Shown here piece after piece: positions 1 through 8,340 of a stretch of DNA of 64,000 nt. The notes below the pieces were generated by a model, which worked only from the letters and a program-made list of their open reading frames with translations, was not told the origin of the DNA and made no database searches. Numbering within the stretch: the stretch's first letter is position 1; each line of letters starts with the position of its first letter. The translations under genes were made by a program, and so were the position numbers. Origin of the DNA: UBA10649 sp963749905 (GTDB lineage: Bacteria > Actinomycetota > Actinomycetes > S36-B12); NCBI GenBank assembly GCA_963749905.1, contig CAVVOF010000002.1, forward strand, positions 248,001 through 312,000, written 5' to 3'.

Positions 1-1275
1 CGGACCGATCACGGCGAGTGTCGTCGGGGCGGTCAGCAGGTCGATCGCGATGTCGCGGACGTCCTCGGTGGTGACCGCGTCCACGCGTCGCAGCAGCTCG
101 CCGATCGACGGGAGCGGGTCGCCATGCAGCTCGCTCTTGGCGATGCGCGTCATCCGGGCGCCGGTGTCCTCCTGGCCGAGCACGGTGGCGCCCTTGACCT
201 GGCCCTTGCCTCGCACGATCTCGTCCGAGGTGAGCCCCTCCCGGGCGACGCGATCCAGTTCGCTCAGGCACACGTCGAGAACGGTGTCCACCTTGCCGGG
301 CAGGCAGCCGACGTAGACCCCGAAGAGGCCGTCATCGGAGTAGCCCTGCGCGTAGGAGTAGACGGAGTACGCCAGGCCGCGCTTCTCGCGGATCTCCTGG
401 AACAGCCGACTGCTCATGCCGCCGCCCAGCGAGGTGGAGAGAACCGACAGGGCGTAGCGCCGGTCGTCGCTGCGCGTGATCCCCGGAACGCCGAGCACCA
501 GGTGGGCCTGCTCCGTGGGCCGCTGCGTGACCCGAACGCCCGCAGCGTGCGGCTTGGGCCGGCGGACGGGCCGGGCCGCGCTGACGTCCTGGGCGTCGTC
601 GAGCACGTGGGCGAACGCCGCCCGGACGTGCCGCACGACGGTGGCGTGGTCGAGATTGCCGGCCGCGGCGATCACCATGCGCTCGGGCCGGTACCTGCTG
701 CGGTAGAACGAGTTGATGGATCGTCGGCCGATGCTGGTGATGGTGTCGATCGTGCCGAGGACGGGCCGACCGAGCGGGGTGTCGCCGAACATCTCCGCTG
801 CGAAGTCGTCGTGCACCACGTCGGTCGGATCGTCCTCGTGCATGGCGATCTCCTCGAGGATCACGCCGCGCTCCGACTCGATGTCCTCAGACCTGAGCAG
901 GGCGCCGGTGACCACGTCGCACACGACATCGATCGCCAGCGGCAGGTCCTCGTCGAGCACCCGTGCGTAGTAGCAGGTGTACTCCTTGGTGGTGAAGGCG
1001 TTGAGGTCACCGCCGACGGCCTCGATGGCCACGGAGATGTCCAGCGCCGAGCGCTGTGACGTGCCCTTGAACAGCAGGTGCTCGAGGTAGTGCGCCGAGC
1101 CCATCTGGCCAGGCGTCTCGTCGCGCGATCCGACGTTCACCCACACACCGAAGGCCGTCGAGCGCACGCCCGGGACCTGCTCGGTGATGATGCGCAAGCC
1201 GCCCGGGAGGGTGGTGCGACGGACCAGTCCGCCGTCACCCTCCCGCAGCAGCGTGCGGGTCTGCGCCTTAGGCAT
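1..1275 (-). CDS. pepR: M16 family zinc metallopeptidase (PepR-like), 3' end cut by window
   Basis: Insulinase/processing-peptidase-like enzyme. The reading frame stays open for 425 codons from the ATG at 1275 to the window edge, close to the usual full length of about 420-450 residues, so only the extreme C-terminus is missing. Near residue 62 the protein reads HYLEH, the inverted zinc motif HxxEH of family M16, followed about 75 residues later by an acidic stretch (ERGVILEEI) that supplies the third ligand in this family. The ATG overlaps the end of pnp by 8 bases, so the two genes are translationally coupled. The pnp-pepR order is the one seen in mycobacteria and streptomycetes. The physiological substrate is unknown. 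Confidence 0.9.
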   Translation of the reverse strand, partial: MPKAQTRTLLREGDGGLVRRTTLPGGLRIITEQVPGVRSTAFGVWVNVGSRDETPGQMGSAHYLEHLLFKGTSQRSALDISVAIEAVGGDLNAFTTKEYTCYYARVLDEDLPLAIDVVCDVVTGALLRSEDIESERGVILEEIAMHEDDPTDVVHDDFAAEMFGDTPLGRPVLGTIDTITSIGRRSINSFYRSRYRPERMVIAAAGNLDHATVVRHVRAAFAHVLDDAQDVSAARPVRRPKPHAAGVRVTQRPTEQAHLVLGVPGITRSDDRRYALSVLSTSLGGGMSSRLFQEIREKRGLAYSVYSYAQGYSDDGLFGVYVGCLPGKVDTVLDVCLSELDRVAREGLTSDEIVRGKGQVKGATVLGQEDTGARMTRIAKSELHGDPLPSIGELLRRVDAVTTEDVRDIAIDLLTAPTTLAVIGP

Positions 1276-3490
1276 CGGCCTTCGCGGAGTCGTCGGCGGC
1301 GGTGTCGTCAGCACCCTCCATGACCGGCACCAGCGACAGCTTCCCTCGCGAGTCGATCTCCTTGATCTGCACCTCGAGCTTGGTGCCGACGGGCAGCACG
1401 TCCTCGACGTTGTCGATTCGCTTGCCGCCCTTGAGCCGCTTGATCTCCGAGATGTGCAGGAGGCCGTCCTTGCCCGGCATGAGCGACACGAACGCACCGA
1501 AGGTCGTGGTCTTGACGACCGTGCCCAGGTAGCGCTCGCCGATCTCCGGCATGGTCGGGTTGGCGATGTTGTTGATCGCCGTCCGGGCCGCCTCGGCGGA
1601 CGCTCCGTCGATGGCACCGATGTAGATGGTGCCGTCGTCCTGGATGGTGATGTCGGCGCCGGTCTCCTCTTGGATCTGGTTGATGATCTTGCCCTTCGGC
1701 CCGATCACCTCGCCGATCTTGTCCACCGGGATCTGGATCGCGATCACCCGCGGCGCGGTCGGCGCCATCTCGTCCGGGCTGTCGATCGCCTCGTTCATCA
1801 CCTCGAGGATCGTCATGCGCGCATCCCGGGCCTGCTGAAGTGCCTGCGCCAGGACCGACGCGGGGATGCCGTCGAGCTTGGTGTCGAGCTGCAGGGCGGT
1901 GACGAAGTCCCTGGTGCCGGCGACCTTGAAGTCCATGTCGCCGAAGGCGTCCTCCGCGCCGAGGATGTCGGTGATGGCGACGTACTCGATCTGGCCATCG
2001 ACCTCACCGGAGATGAGGCCCATCGCGATGCCGGCGACGGGCGCCCGCAGCGGGACGCCAGCGTTGAGCAGCGACATCGTCGAGGCGCAGACGGAGCCCA
2101 TCGACGTGGACCCGTTCGAGCCCAGGGCCTCCGAAACCTGACGGATCGCGTAGGGGAACTCCTCCTTCGACGGCAGCACCGGAAGCAGGGCCCGCTCGGC
2201 GAGCGCACCATGCCCGATCTCGCGGCGCTTGGGCGAGCCCACGCGACCGGTCTCGCCGGTGGAGTAAGGCGGGAAGTTGTAGTTGTGCATGTACCGCTTG
2301 CGGTTCTCCGGGTTCAGGGTGTCGAGCTGCTGCTCCATGCGGAGCATGTTCAGCGTGGTGACGCCCATGATCTGGGTCTCGCCGCGCTCGAAGAGCGCCG
2401 AGCCGTGAACCCGCGGCAGCACGTCGACCTCGGCACTGAGGGTGCGGATGTCGGTGAGGCCACGGCCGTCGATGCGGACCTTGTCGCGCAGGACGCGCTC
2501 GCGCACGACCTTCTTGGTGACCGAGCGCAGCGCCGCGGAGATCTCCTTGTCGCGACCGTCGAACTCGAGCCCGGCTTCGGCGACGACGACCTTCTTGATG
2601 TCGTCCAACCGCGCCTCGCGCTCGGCCTTGCTGACGATCTGCATGGCCGCGCGCACGTCGGCGATCGACAGGCGCTCCACTGCGTCGTACACGTCGTCCT
2701 GGTACTCGAGGAAGACCGGGAACTCCACGATGGGCTTGGCCGCGGCTGCGGCCAGCTCCTGCTGGGCCTCGCACAGCGTCTTGATGAACGGCTTGGCGGC
2801 GTCGAGGCCAGCGGCCACGACGTCCTCCGTCGGCGCGGTGGCGCCGCCGGCGATGAGCTCGATCGTGCGGGTCGTGGCCTCGGCCTCGACCATCATGATC
2901 GCGACGTCGTCACCCGCGATTCGGCCCGCGACGACCATGTCGAACACGGCCTCCTCGAGCTGCGCGTGGGTCGGGAACGCCACCCACTGGCCGCGGATCA
3001 GCGCGACGCGGACGCCGCCGATCGGGCCGCTGAACGGCAGGCCGGACAGCTGGGTGGACGCCGACGCGGCGTTGATGGCCACGACGTCGTACAGGTCGGC
3101 CGGGTTGAGGGCCATGATCGTGACGACGACCTGGACCTCGTTGCGCAGTCCCTTCGTGAAGGTCGGGCGCAGGGGCCGGTCGATGAGCCGGCAGGTCAGG
3201 ATCGCGTCCTCGGACGGACGACCCTCACGCCGGAAGAACGAGCCGGGGATCCGGCCGACCGAGTACATCCGCTCCTCGACATCGACGGTGAGCGGGAAGA
3301 AGTCGAACTGCTCCTTCGGCGACTTGCCGGCCGTGGTGGCCGACAGCAGCATGGTCTCGTCGTCGAGGTACACGGCGACGGAGCCGGCGGCCTGACGGGC
3401 GAGGCGGCCGGTCTCGAAGCGAATGGTGCGGGAGCCGTAGCTGCCGTTATCGATAACGGCGGTTGCGGTTGAGATCTGGGGACCCTCCAC
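1268..3490 (-). CDS. pnp: Polyribonucleotide nucleotidyltransferase (PNPase)
   Basis: Phosphorolytic 3'-5' exoribonuclease that also makes RNA tails in actinobacteria. The protein has two RNase PH-like halves, then a KH domain (about residues 587-650, with IGPKGK) and an S1 domain (about 653-725, with GAFVSLMPGKDGLLHIS). The N-terminus contains the family hallmark TRTIRFETGRLARQAAGS. I chose the GTG at 3490 because AGGAGG sits five bases upstream of it; an in-frame ATG at 3523 would add 11 residues that do not look conserved. Predicted length is 740 aa, matching streptomycete PNPase. It lies downstream of rpsO in the same direction. Confidence 0.97.
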   Translation of the reverse strand: MEGPQISTATAVIDNGSYGSRTIRFETGRLARQAAGSVAVYLDDETMLLSATTAGKSPKEQFDFFPLTVDVEERMYSVGRIPGSFFRREGRPSEDAILTCRLIDRPLRPTFTKGLRNEVQVVVTIMALNPADLYDVVAINAASASTQLSGLPFSGPIGGVRVALIRGQWVAFPTHAQLEEAVFDMVVAGRIAGDDVAIMMVEAEATTRTIELIAGGATAPTEDVVAAGLDAAKPFIKTLCEAQQELAAAAAKPIVEFPVFLEYQDDVYDAVERLSIADVRAAMQIVSKAEREARLDDIKKVVVAEAGLEFDGRDKEISAALRSVTKKVVRERVLRDKVRIDGRGLTDIRTLSAEVDVLPRVHGSALFERGETQIMGVTTLNMLRMEQQLDTLNPENRKRYMHNYNFPPYSTGETGRVGSPKRREIGHGALAERALLPVLPSKEEFPYAIRQVSEALGSNGSTSMGSVCASTMSLLNAGVPLRAPVAGIAMGLISGEVDGQIEYVAITDILGAEDAFGDMDFKVAGTRDFVTALQLDTKLDGIPASVLAQALQQARDARMTILEVMNEAIDSPDEMAPTAPRVIAIQIPVDKIGEVIGPKGKIINQIQEETGADITIQDDGTIYIGAIDGASAEAARTAINNIANPTMPEIGERYLGTVVKTTTFGAFVSLMPGKDGLLHISEIKRLKGGKRIDNVEDVLPVGTKLEVQIKEIDSRGKLSLVPVMEGADDTAADDSAKADA

Positions 3491-3686
3491 GGGTGCCTCC
3501 TGTTCTGTGACAGGGGCGCACACTCATGGCTGCCGGTGGCGGTCTTCGATCGAGGCCCACGGGTACCCGCGATGCGGGCTCCCGGAGGTCACTACCGAGG
3601 ACCGACGAACAGCGCTGGCATGCGCCCCGGGTTCGCTGGTGTGTCGGTATTGAGTTGTCAGGGTGGAACGTCGTGCGGCGTGCTGA

Positions 3687-3714
3687 GGCGGGCCCGTCCG
3701 AGGACGGACCCGCC
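3687..3714 (-). terminator. GC-rich hairpin after rpsO
   Basis: Just downstream of the rpsO stop codon two 13-base arms (3687-3699 and 3702-3714, GGCGGG.CCGTCC) can pair with one mismatch around a two-base turn. There is no U-tract, which is common for actinobacterial terminators. In the rpsO-pnp interval such a hairpin may attenuate read-through or be an RNase processing site instead of a full stop. Confidence 0.6.
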
Positions 3715-3722
3715 TTCGGAAA

Positions 3723-3992
3723 CTAGCGGCGGATCCCGAGCTTCTCGATGATCACGCGGTAACGCTGGATGTCGGTCTTGACGAGGTACTGGAGGAGCCG
3801 GCGGCGCTGGCCGACGAGGATGAGCAGACCACGACGGCTGTGGTGGTCGTGCTTGTGCTCCTTCAGGTGCTCGGTGAGGTCCTGGATGCGACGGGTGAGC
3901 ATCGCGATCTGCACCTCGGGGCTGCCGGTGTCCCCCGGCTTGGTGCCATATTCGGCAATGATCTGCTGCTTGGTGGCGCTGTCGAGCGACAT
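3723..3992 (-). CDS. rpsO: 30S ribosomal protein S15
   Basis: Small-subunit protein S15, which binds the central domain of 16S rRNA and nucleates platform assembly. The 89-residue product starts MSLDSATKQQII and contains the typical block GDTGSPEVQIA, then the basic HDHHSRRGLL and GQRRRLLQYL segments. The open frame continues upstream, but the ATG at 3992 is right because it is preceded by a GGAAAGG ribosome site and gives the canonical length. The roughly 140-base leader to the amidase stop probably carries its promoter; no clear hexamers were found there. Confidence 0.97.
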   Translation of the reverse strand: MSLDSATKQQIIAEYGTKPGDTGSPEVQIAMLTRRIQDLTEHLKEHKHDHHSRRGLLILVGQRRRLLQYLVKTDIQRYRVIIEKLGIRR

Positions 3993-4120
3993 GCATGAAC
4001 CTTTCCGGCCCCGGTGCGGGGCGGTTGTGAGGACACGAACCGCGGAGCAGGGCCCGATGGCGGGCGGCCCCACGGCCGTCATTTCCCCCAAAGAGTACCA
4101 GCCGCCCGGCGACTTCCCGA

Positions 4121-4135
4121 CCGCGCCGAGCGCGG
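4121..4135 (-). terminator. Short perfect hairpin after the amidase gene
   Basis: Six-base arms CCGCGC and GCGCGG with a three-base loop start directly after the amidase stop codon at 4136. The position fits a small terminator separating the amidase from rpsO. The hairpin is short, so this is tentative. Confidence 0.4.
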
Positions 4136-5560
4136 TCAGGAGGCGTAGACGGGCGGCCGTCGGTCGGCCCACGGGAGGGCCTGCTCCAACTGGGCCGCCA
4201 CCTGGAGCAGCAGCTCCTCCTGCCCCTGCCCGGCAACGAGCTGCATGCCGATCGGCAGCCCATCCGGCGACTGCTGCAGGGGCAGGCTGATGGCCGGCTG
4301 CCCGGTGGTGTTGAACACCGGCAGGAAGGACTCCCACCGTGACCAGGTGGCGAACATGTCGCGCGGCTCGAGCCACGCGGTCGGGTCGTAGTGGCCGATC
4401 GGCGGGAGCTGCGCCCCGAGGGTGGGCGTCAGCAGCAGGTCATAGCGGGAGAAGAACTCGGACATGAGGTACGTCAGCGCGGTCTCCACCTCGATGGCGT
4501 TCAGCAGTTGAAGGCCCGTGACCCGTCGCCCGTGCTCGACCATCGCGAGAGTGGCACCCTCGACGGTCTCCTCCGAGACGGGACGGCCGACCACCGCAGC
4601 CATCCCGTCGATCGTGTGCGCATTGGTGACGGCCCAGACGTCCGTCATCGCCTGGAGGTAGGCATCCCAGGAGAACGTGGGCGTGTCAGCGCGCACCTCG
4701 TGCCCCAGCGATTCGAGCACCGCCGCGGTGGCCGCCGTCGCCTCCGCGACCACCGGATCCGGGTCGTGTCCCGACCAGGGGTGCGACCACCATGCGACGC
4801 GCAGCGGACGCGGGGGCGTGCGCATGGAATCGACGAAGGGGATCTGCGGGCGCGGCAGCCCTTCGTAGTCTCCCGGGGTCGGTCCCCCCAGGACGTCGAG
4901 GAGCAGCGCGGCATCGCGCACGGTCCGGGTCACGGCGAACTGGACGGCCCAGCCGAGCAGTGGCTCCTTGAGGTGCAGCCCCCAGGGGACTCGGCCGCGG
5001 CCCGGCTTGAGGCCGACCACGCCGCAGGCGGCCGCGGGGATGCGGATCGAACCGCCCCCATCGCTGGCCAGGGCCACCGGCACCACGCCGGCACCCACCG
5101 CGGCGGCGGCGCCCCCGCTGGAGCCACCAGCCATGTGGTCCAGGCTCCACGGCGAGCGGGTGGGCCCGCACGCGAGGGTCTCGGTCGTACCGAGAATGCC
5201 GAACTCGCTGGTGGTGCTCCGGCCGATGCTGGTCATGCCCGCCGCGGTCGCCCGCTGGTAGATCTGGGTGGGGTGGGCGACCGTCCAGCCCTCGGTGAGG
5301 CGGCTGCCGTTGCCGCAGGGCAGGCCCACCTGGCCGTGGAACAGGTCCTTCACCATGGTGGGCACGCCGGCGAGGGGGCCGGCGCTGGCGAGCGTGTCCT
5401 GGTCCTGGGGGTGGATGCCGGCAACTGCGTTGATCCGGTCGTCCACCTGAGCGTGCGCCTCGAGGGCCAGGTCCTGGAGCTGGGCCGCGGAGACCTCTCC
5501 CGCGGACACCCGCTGCCCGAGTTCGGTCGCGTCAAGCCGCGTGTACTCCTCCAGTTGCAT
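4136..5560 (-). CDS. Amidase signature family hydrolase
   Basis: Hydrolase of the amidase-signature superfamily, which cleaves carboxamide bonds with a Ser-cisSer-Lys triad. All three residues are visible: Lys71 (TMVKDLFHG), cis-Ser147 (GGSSGG) and nucleophile Ser171 (SDGGGSIRIP), with the family spacing of 24 residues between the serines. Length is 474 aa, normal for a stand-alone amidase, and there is no signal peptide, so it should be cytosolic. It is not GatA, because no gatB/gatC are near. The closest functional class may be 6-aminohexanoate-cyclic-dimer-hydrolase-like amidases; the substrate is unknown. It is divergent from the C45 hydrolase and lies between rpsO and ribF, which are usually close neighbours. 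Confidence 0.88.
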   Translation of the reverse strand: MQLEEYTRLDATELGQRVSAGEVSAAQLQDLALEAHAQVDDRINAVAGIHPQDQDTLASAGPLAGVPTMVKDLFHGQVGLPCGNGSRLTEGWTVAHPTQIYQRATAAGMTSIGRSTTSEFGILGTTETLACGPTRSPWSLDHMAGGSSGGAAAAVGAGVVPVALASDGGGSIRIPAAACGVVGLKPGRGRVPWGLHLKEPLLGWAVQFAVTRTVRDAALLLDVLGGPTPGDYEGLPRPQIPFVDSMRTPPRPLRVAWWSHPWSGHDPDPVVAEATAATAAVLESLGHEVRADTPTFSWDAYLQAMTDVWAVTNAHTIDGMAAVVGRPVSEETVEGATLAMVEHGRRVTGLQLLNAIEVETALTYLMSEFFSRYDLLLTPTLGAQLPPIGHYDPTAWLEPRDMFATWSRWESFLPVFNTTGQPAISLPLQQSPDGLPIGMQLVAGQGQEELLLQVAAQLEQALPWADRRPPVYAS

Positions 5561-5567
5561 CCGGGTG

Positions 5568-5573
5568 ATCCTA
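5568..5573 (-). promoter_or_regulatory. Probable -10 element giving a leaderless amidase mRNA
   Basis: TAGGAT on the minus strand ends seven bases before the amidase ATG, and no ribosome binding site is present. This spacing places the transcription start on the start codon, the usual layout of leaderless actinobacterial mRNAs. Confidence 0.45.
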
Positions 5574-5618
5574 GGCTAGGCACGTTCGGGGGTCCGTGAT
5601 CGGCGCGAGGGAGGCGGG

Positions 5619-6695
5619 GTGACAGGCGAGCCGTTCCCCGTGCATGTGGCGGATGTCACCATCCCGTTCCGCTGCGTGGACGCCGGCGACCGGCCGGGCA
5701 CGGCAGCGGCGGCGGAGTTCCATCGGGCCTGGCCCTCGTACCGACGCTGGTTCCTCAGGCAGGGCGAGGCATTGCGCCCGACCTTCGTCGACAGCCGGGA
5801 CGCCGTGCGGGCGTGGATGCCGGAGATCTATGACGACTACCTCGCGTACGTCGACGCGGTCGGCGGCGGCGACCTCGAGGCCCGGTTCCTGAGCCACTGG
5901 TGCCCCCCTCCCCTTGTCACCGCCTGCTCGATCGCCATGACCACCGAGCCCGTGCCACTGCTCGCGCGCAACTACGACTACCCCCCGATGCTGTGCGACG
6001 CGCTCGCGCTGCGGACCCACTGGTCCGGTCGCACCGTCATCGGGATGGCGGACTGCGGATGGGGCCTGATGGACGGCATCAACGATGCCGGGCTGTCCGT
6101 GGCCATCTCCTTCGGCGGACGACGCCAGGTCGGTCACGGCTTCGGAATCGGACTGGTCGTCCGCTACCTCCTGCAGGTGAGCACCACCACGGCCGATGCC
6201 GTCGCGCGGCTCGCCTCCCTCCCGGTCCAGATGTCCTACAACGTGGCGATCATCGATGCCCAGGGCGACCACCGCGTCGTCCAGGTGGCACCCGACCGCG
6301 CGCCCATCGAGAGCCCGATGCCGTTCGCTGCGAACCGCCAGGGCGCCACCGAGTGGCCCAGCCACGCGGAGTACTCCGGCACGATCGCCCGCGAGGAGTA
6401 TCTCGCCTCGCTCACCGCGTTCCCGCTCGTCGACACCGCGGGCTTTCTCGGCAGCTTCCTGCGGCCACCACTGTTCCGCCCGCTGGTGGAGAGCACGTGG
6501 GGCACGGTCTACACGGTCGCCTATGAGCCGGGCACGGGGGCGATGACCCTGCTCTGGCCCGACGATGACTGGCCGCTGAGCGTCCACGGCACGGCGACCG
6601 GGGAACGCCCGCGCACCGTGCTGTCGCTCGTGCCCGACCTGACCGCCCTCCCCCCGGAGCAGCCGGTCGTCCATCCCCAGCCGTACGTGCGATAG
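5619..6695 (+). CDS. C45-type autoproteolytic Ntn hydrolase/acyltransferase family protein
   Basis: Resembles the acyl-CoA:6-aminopenicillanate acyltransferase / choloylglycine-hydrolase-like group (peptidase C45), N-terminal-nucleophile enzymes that make or break linear amide bonds after self-cleavage. Cys103 in TACSIAM, followed 15 residues later by RNYDYPP, matches the Cys nucleophile and N-x-D pattern of this group. The central GWGLMDGINDAGLSVAIS block is also typical. Length 358 aa is normal. The GTG start is preceded by GGGAGG four bases upstream. The gene ends 52 bases before an ATP-grasp gene in the same direction. No signal peptide is seen. The substrate is unknown. Confidence 0.8.
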   Translation: MTGEPFPVHVADVTIPFRCVDAGDRPGTAAAAEFHRAWPSYRRWFLRQGEALRPTFVDSRDAVRAWMPEIYDDYLAYVDAVGGGDLEARFLSHWCPPPLVTACSIAMTTEPVPLLARNYDYPPMLCDALALRTHWSGRTVIGMADCGWGLMDGINDAGLSVAISFGGRRQVGHGFGIGLVVRYLLQVSTTTADAVARLASLPVQMSYNVAIIDAQGDHRVVQVAPDRAPIESPMPFAANRQGATEWPSHAEYSGTIAREEYLASLTAFPLVDTAGFLGSFLRPPLFRPLVESTWGTVYTVAYEPGTGAMTLLWPDDDWPLSVHGTATGERPRTVLSLVPDLTALPPEQPVVHPQPYVR

Positions 6696-6735
6696 CCGCC
6701 GCGATGAACGCCTGCCCCCGCACGGACTCTGGGCC

Positions 6736-6741
6736 TACAGT
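6736..6741 (+). promoter_or_regulatory. Probable -10 element giving a leaderless ATP-grasp mRNA
   Basis: TACAGT ends six bases before the ATG at 6748, and no Shine-Dalgarno is visible. A CTGCCC hexamer lies 18 bases further upstream as a weak -35. The ATP-grasp gene may thus be transcribed separately from the C45 gene. Confidence 0.45.
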
Positions 6742-6747
6742 TCCCCC

Positions 6748-8340
6748 ATGGTCGACCTCGCCCGCTGGTGGAACCGGATCACCGGGCGGGACGACACGCC
6801 CGTGACCGCCCCGGACGCACCGCCCAGCGCCCCCCAGCCGGCCCCGGCCCAGCCGCCGACAGCCGCCGGACTGCCGAGCGCACCTGACCCGGCACACGAG
6901 CCAGGGCGGCCGCGCCTGCGGGGCCTGTCCGAGATCTACCGGTTCTTCCGCGAGAACGAGACCCCGATCTACTTCATCTCGCCCACGGCCTACAACATCC
7001 TCGGCATCGACGACTGGGTGTCGTCGATGCGCTACGTCTGCTACTTCGACTCCTTCGACGGCGGCCACGACCACATCGTGGTGCCGTCCCACCCCGGACC
7101 CCGCGAGTTCGACACCTTCGAATCGGTCAACAGCTACCTGCTGGGCCACAAGGAGGTCGTTGACTACATCCAGGCCCGCGGCACCGGCTACGCGCTGTTC
7201 GTGATGTTCGACGAGGAGACCGAGCGGCTGGCCAAGGAGCTCGGCCTGACCATCGCGCTGCCCCCGCGCGAACTGCGCGAGCGCATCGACTCCAAGGTCG
7301 AGACGACCCGGCTCGGGAACGAGGCGGGCGTCCCGAGTGCGCCGAACATCCTGACCCGCTGCTCGTCGTACGTCGACCTGCTCACCCAGGCCGCCGACGC
7401 CGGCCTCGGCTCCCACCTCGTCGTCCAACTGCCCTACGGCGACTCAGGCCGGACCACCTTCTTCATCGACGCCGCCGAGGACTGGGACCGGCACGCCGAG
7501 GACCTTCTCGACGAGGACCTCAAGGTGATGAAGAACATCCGGCACATCCCCGGGACGATCGAGGCCTGCGCGACCCGGCACGGCACTCTCGTCGGCCCGG
7601 TGCAGGTTGACCTGACCGGGTTCGAGGAGCTGACCCCTTACAAGGGCGGCTGGTGCGGCAACGACTGCGCGCCGATCTCCCTCGGCGAGAGCCAGTCCGA
7701 GATCCGGGAGATGGCGCGCCGACTCGGCGACCGGCTGTACCAGGAGGGCTACCGCGGGGTCTTCTGCATGGACTACCTGATCGACCTCGACGACCGGAAG
7801 GTCTATCTCGGGGAGATCAACCCGCGCATCTCGGGTGCCTCGCCCCTCACCAACCTGATCACCTCCCGGTACGGCGGCGCCCCGCTCTTCCTGTTCCACC
7901 TGCTCGAGTTCATGGACGTGGACTGGGAGTGCGACATCGCGCGCATCCAGGACCGCTGGCGGGACTTCGACCGCTGGAGCCAGCTCGTGCTCAAGCAGAC
8001 GACGGACGAGGTCGAGGTGATCACCGAGGCTCCCGCCAGCGGGCTGTGGCGGATGAGCCCCGACGGCGACATCAGCTTCGTGCGGCTCGAGACGGACTGG
8101 CACAACGTCACCAGCCATGACGAGGCGTTCTACCTGCGCGTCTACGGGGTCGACGAGTACCGGTATCCGGGGGCCGACATGGGCGTCCTGCTGGTTCGCG
8201 ACCGGATGCAGACGGCGGACCGCGAACTCGTGCCGCAGGCGGCACAGTGGGCGCGCGCGATCATGGCCAAGTTCAAGGGCGTGCCTGTCACGGCGGAGAT
8301 CTCCCGCCCGGAGGACCTGCTCTACGGCAAGTGGCTGTGA
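6748..8340 (+). CDS. ATP-grasp domain ligase (biotin carboxylase-like)
   Basis: Putative carboxylate-amine/thiol ligase. An N-terminal Pro/Ala-rich stretch of about 50 residues precedes a conserved domain that reads ETPIYFISPTAYNILGIDDW. The ATP-grasp fold is recognised from the linker-rich central part and the metal-binding motif EINPR at about residue 356, followed by ISGASPLTNL. Length is 530 aa. It is not a biotin carboxylase in the strict sense, because no carboxyltransferase or BCCP gene is nearby. The partner gene upstream encodes an Ntn hydrolase that cleaves or transfers amides, so an amide-ligase role is plausible but inferred. Its stop codon abuts the stop of ribF on the other strand with no spacer. 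Confidence 0.8.
   Translation: MVDLARWWNRITGRDDTPVTAPDAPPSAPQPAPAQPPTAAGLPSAPDPAHEPGRPRLRGLSEIYRFFRENETPIYFISPTAYNILGIDDWVSSMRYVCYFDSFDGGHDHIVVPSHPGPREFDTFESVNSYLLGHKEVVDYIQARGTGYALFVMFDEETERLAKELGLTIALPPRELRERIDSKVETTRLGNEAGVPSAPNILTRCSSYVDLLTQAADAGLGSHLVVQLPYGDSGRTTFFIDAAEDWDRHAEDLLDEDLKVMKNIRHIPGTIEACATRHGTLVGPVQVDLTGFEELTPYKGGWCGNDCAPISLGESQSEIREMARRLGDRLYQEGYRGVFCMDYLIDLDDRKVYLGEINPRISGASPLTNLITSRYGGAPLFLFHLLEFMDVDWECDIARIQDRWRDFDRWSQLVLKQTTDEVEVITEAPASGLWRMSPDGDISFVRLETDWHNVTSHDEAFYLRVYGVDEYRYPGADMGVLLVRDRMQTADRELVPQAAQWARAIMAKFKGVPVTAEISRPEDLLYGKWL

Noticed and set aside
1184..3472. 762-codon open frame on the plus strand opposite pnp
   Set aside because: It mirrors pnp exactly. Its translation is Arg/Asp/His/Leu-rich without any family motif, as expected from the reverse complement of high-GC codons.
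6412..8118. Minus-strand frames opposite the C45 and ATP-grasp genes
   Set aside because: They are shadows of well-supported plus-strand genes and carry no motif.
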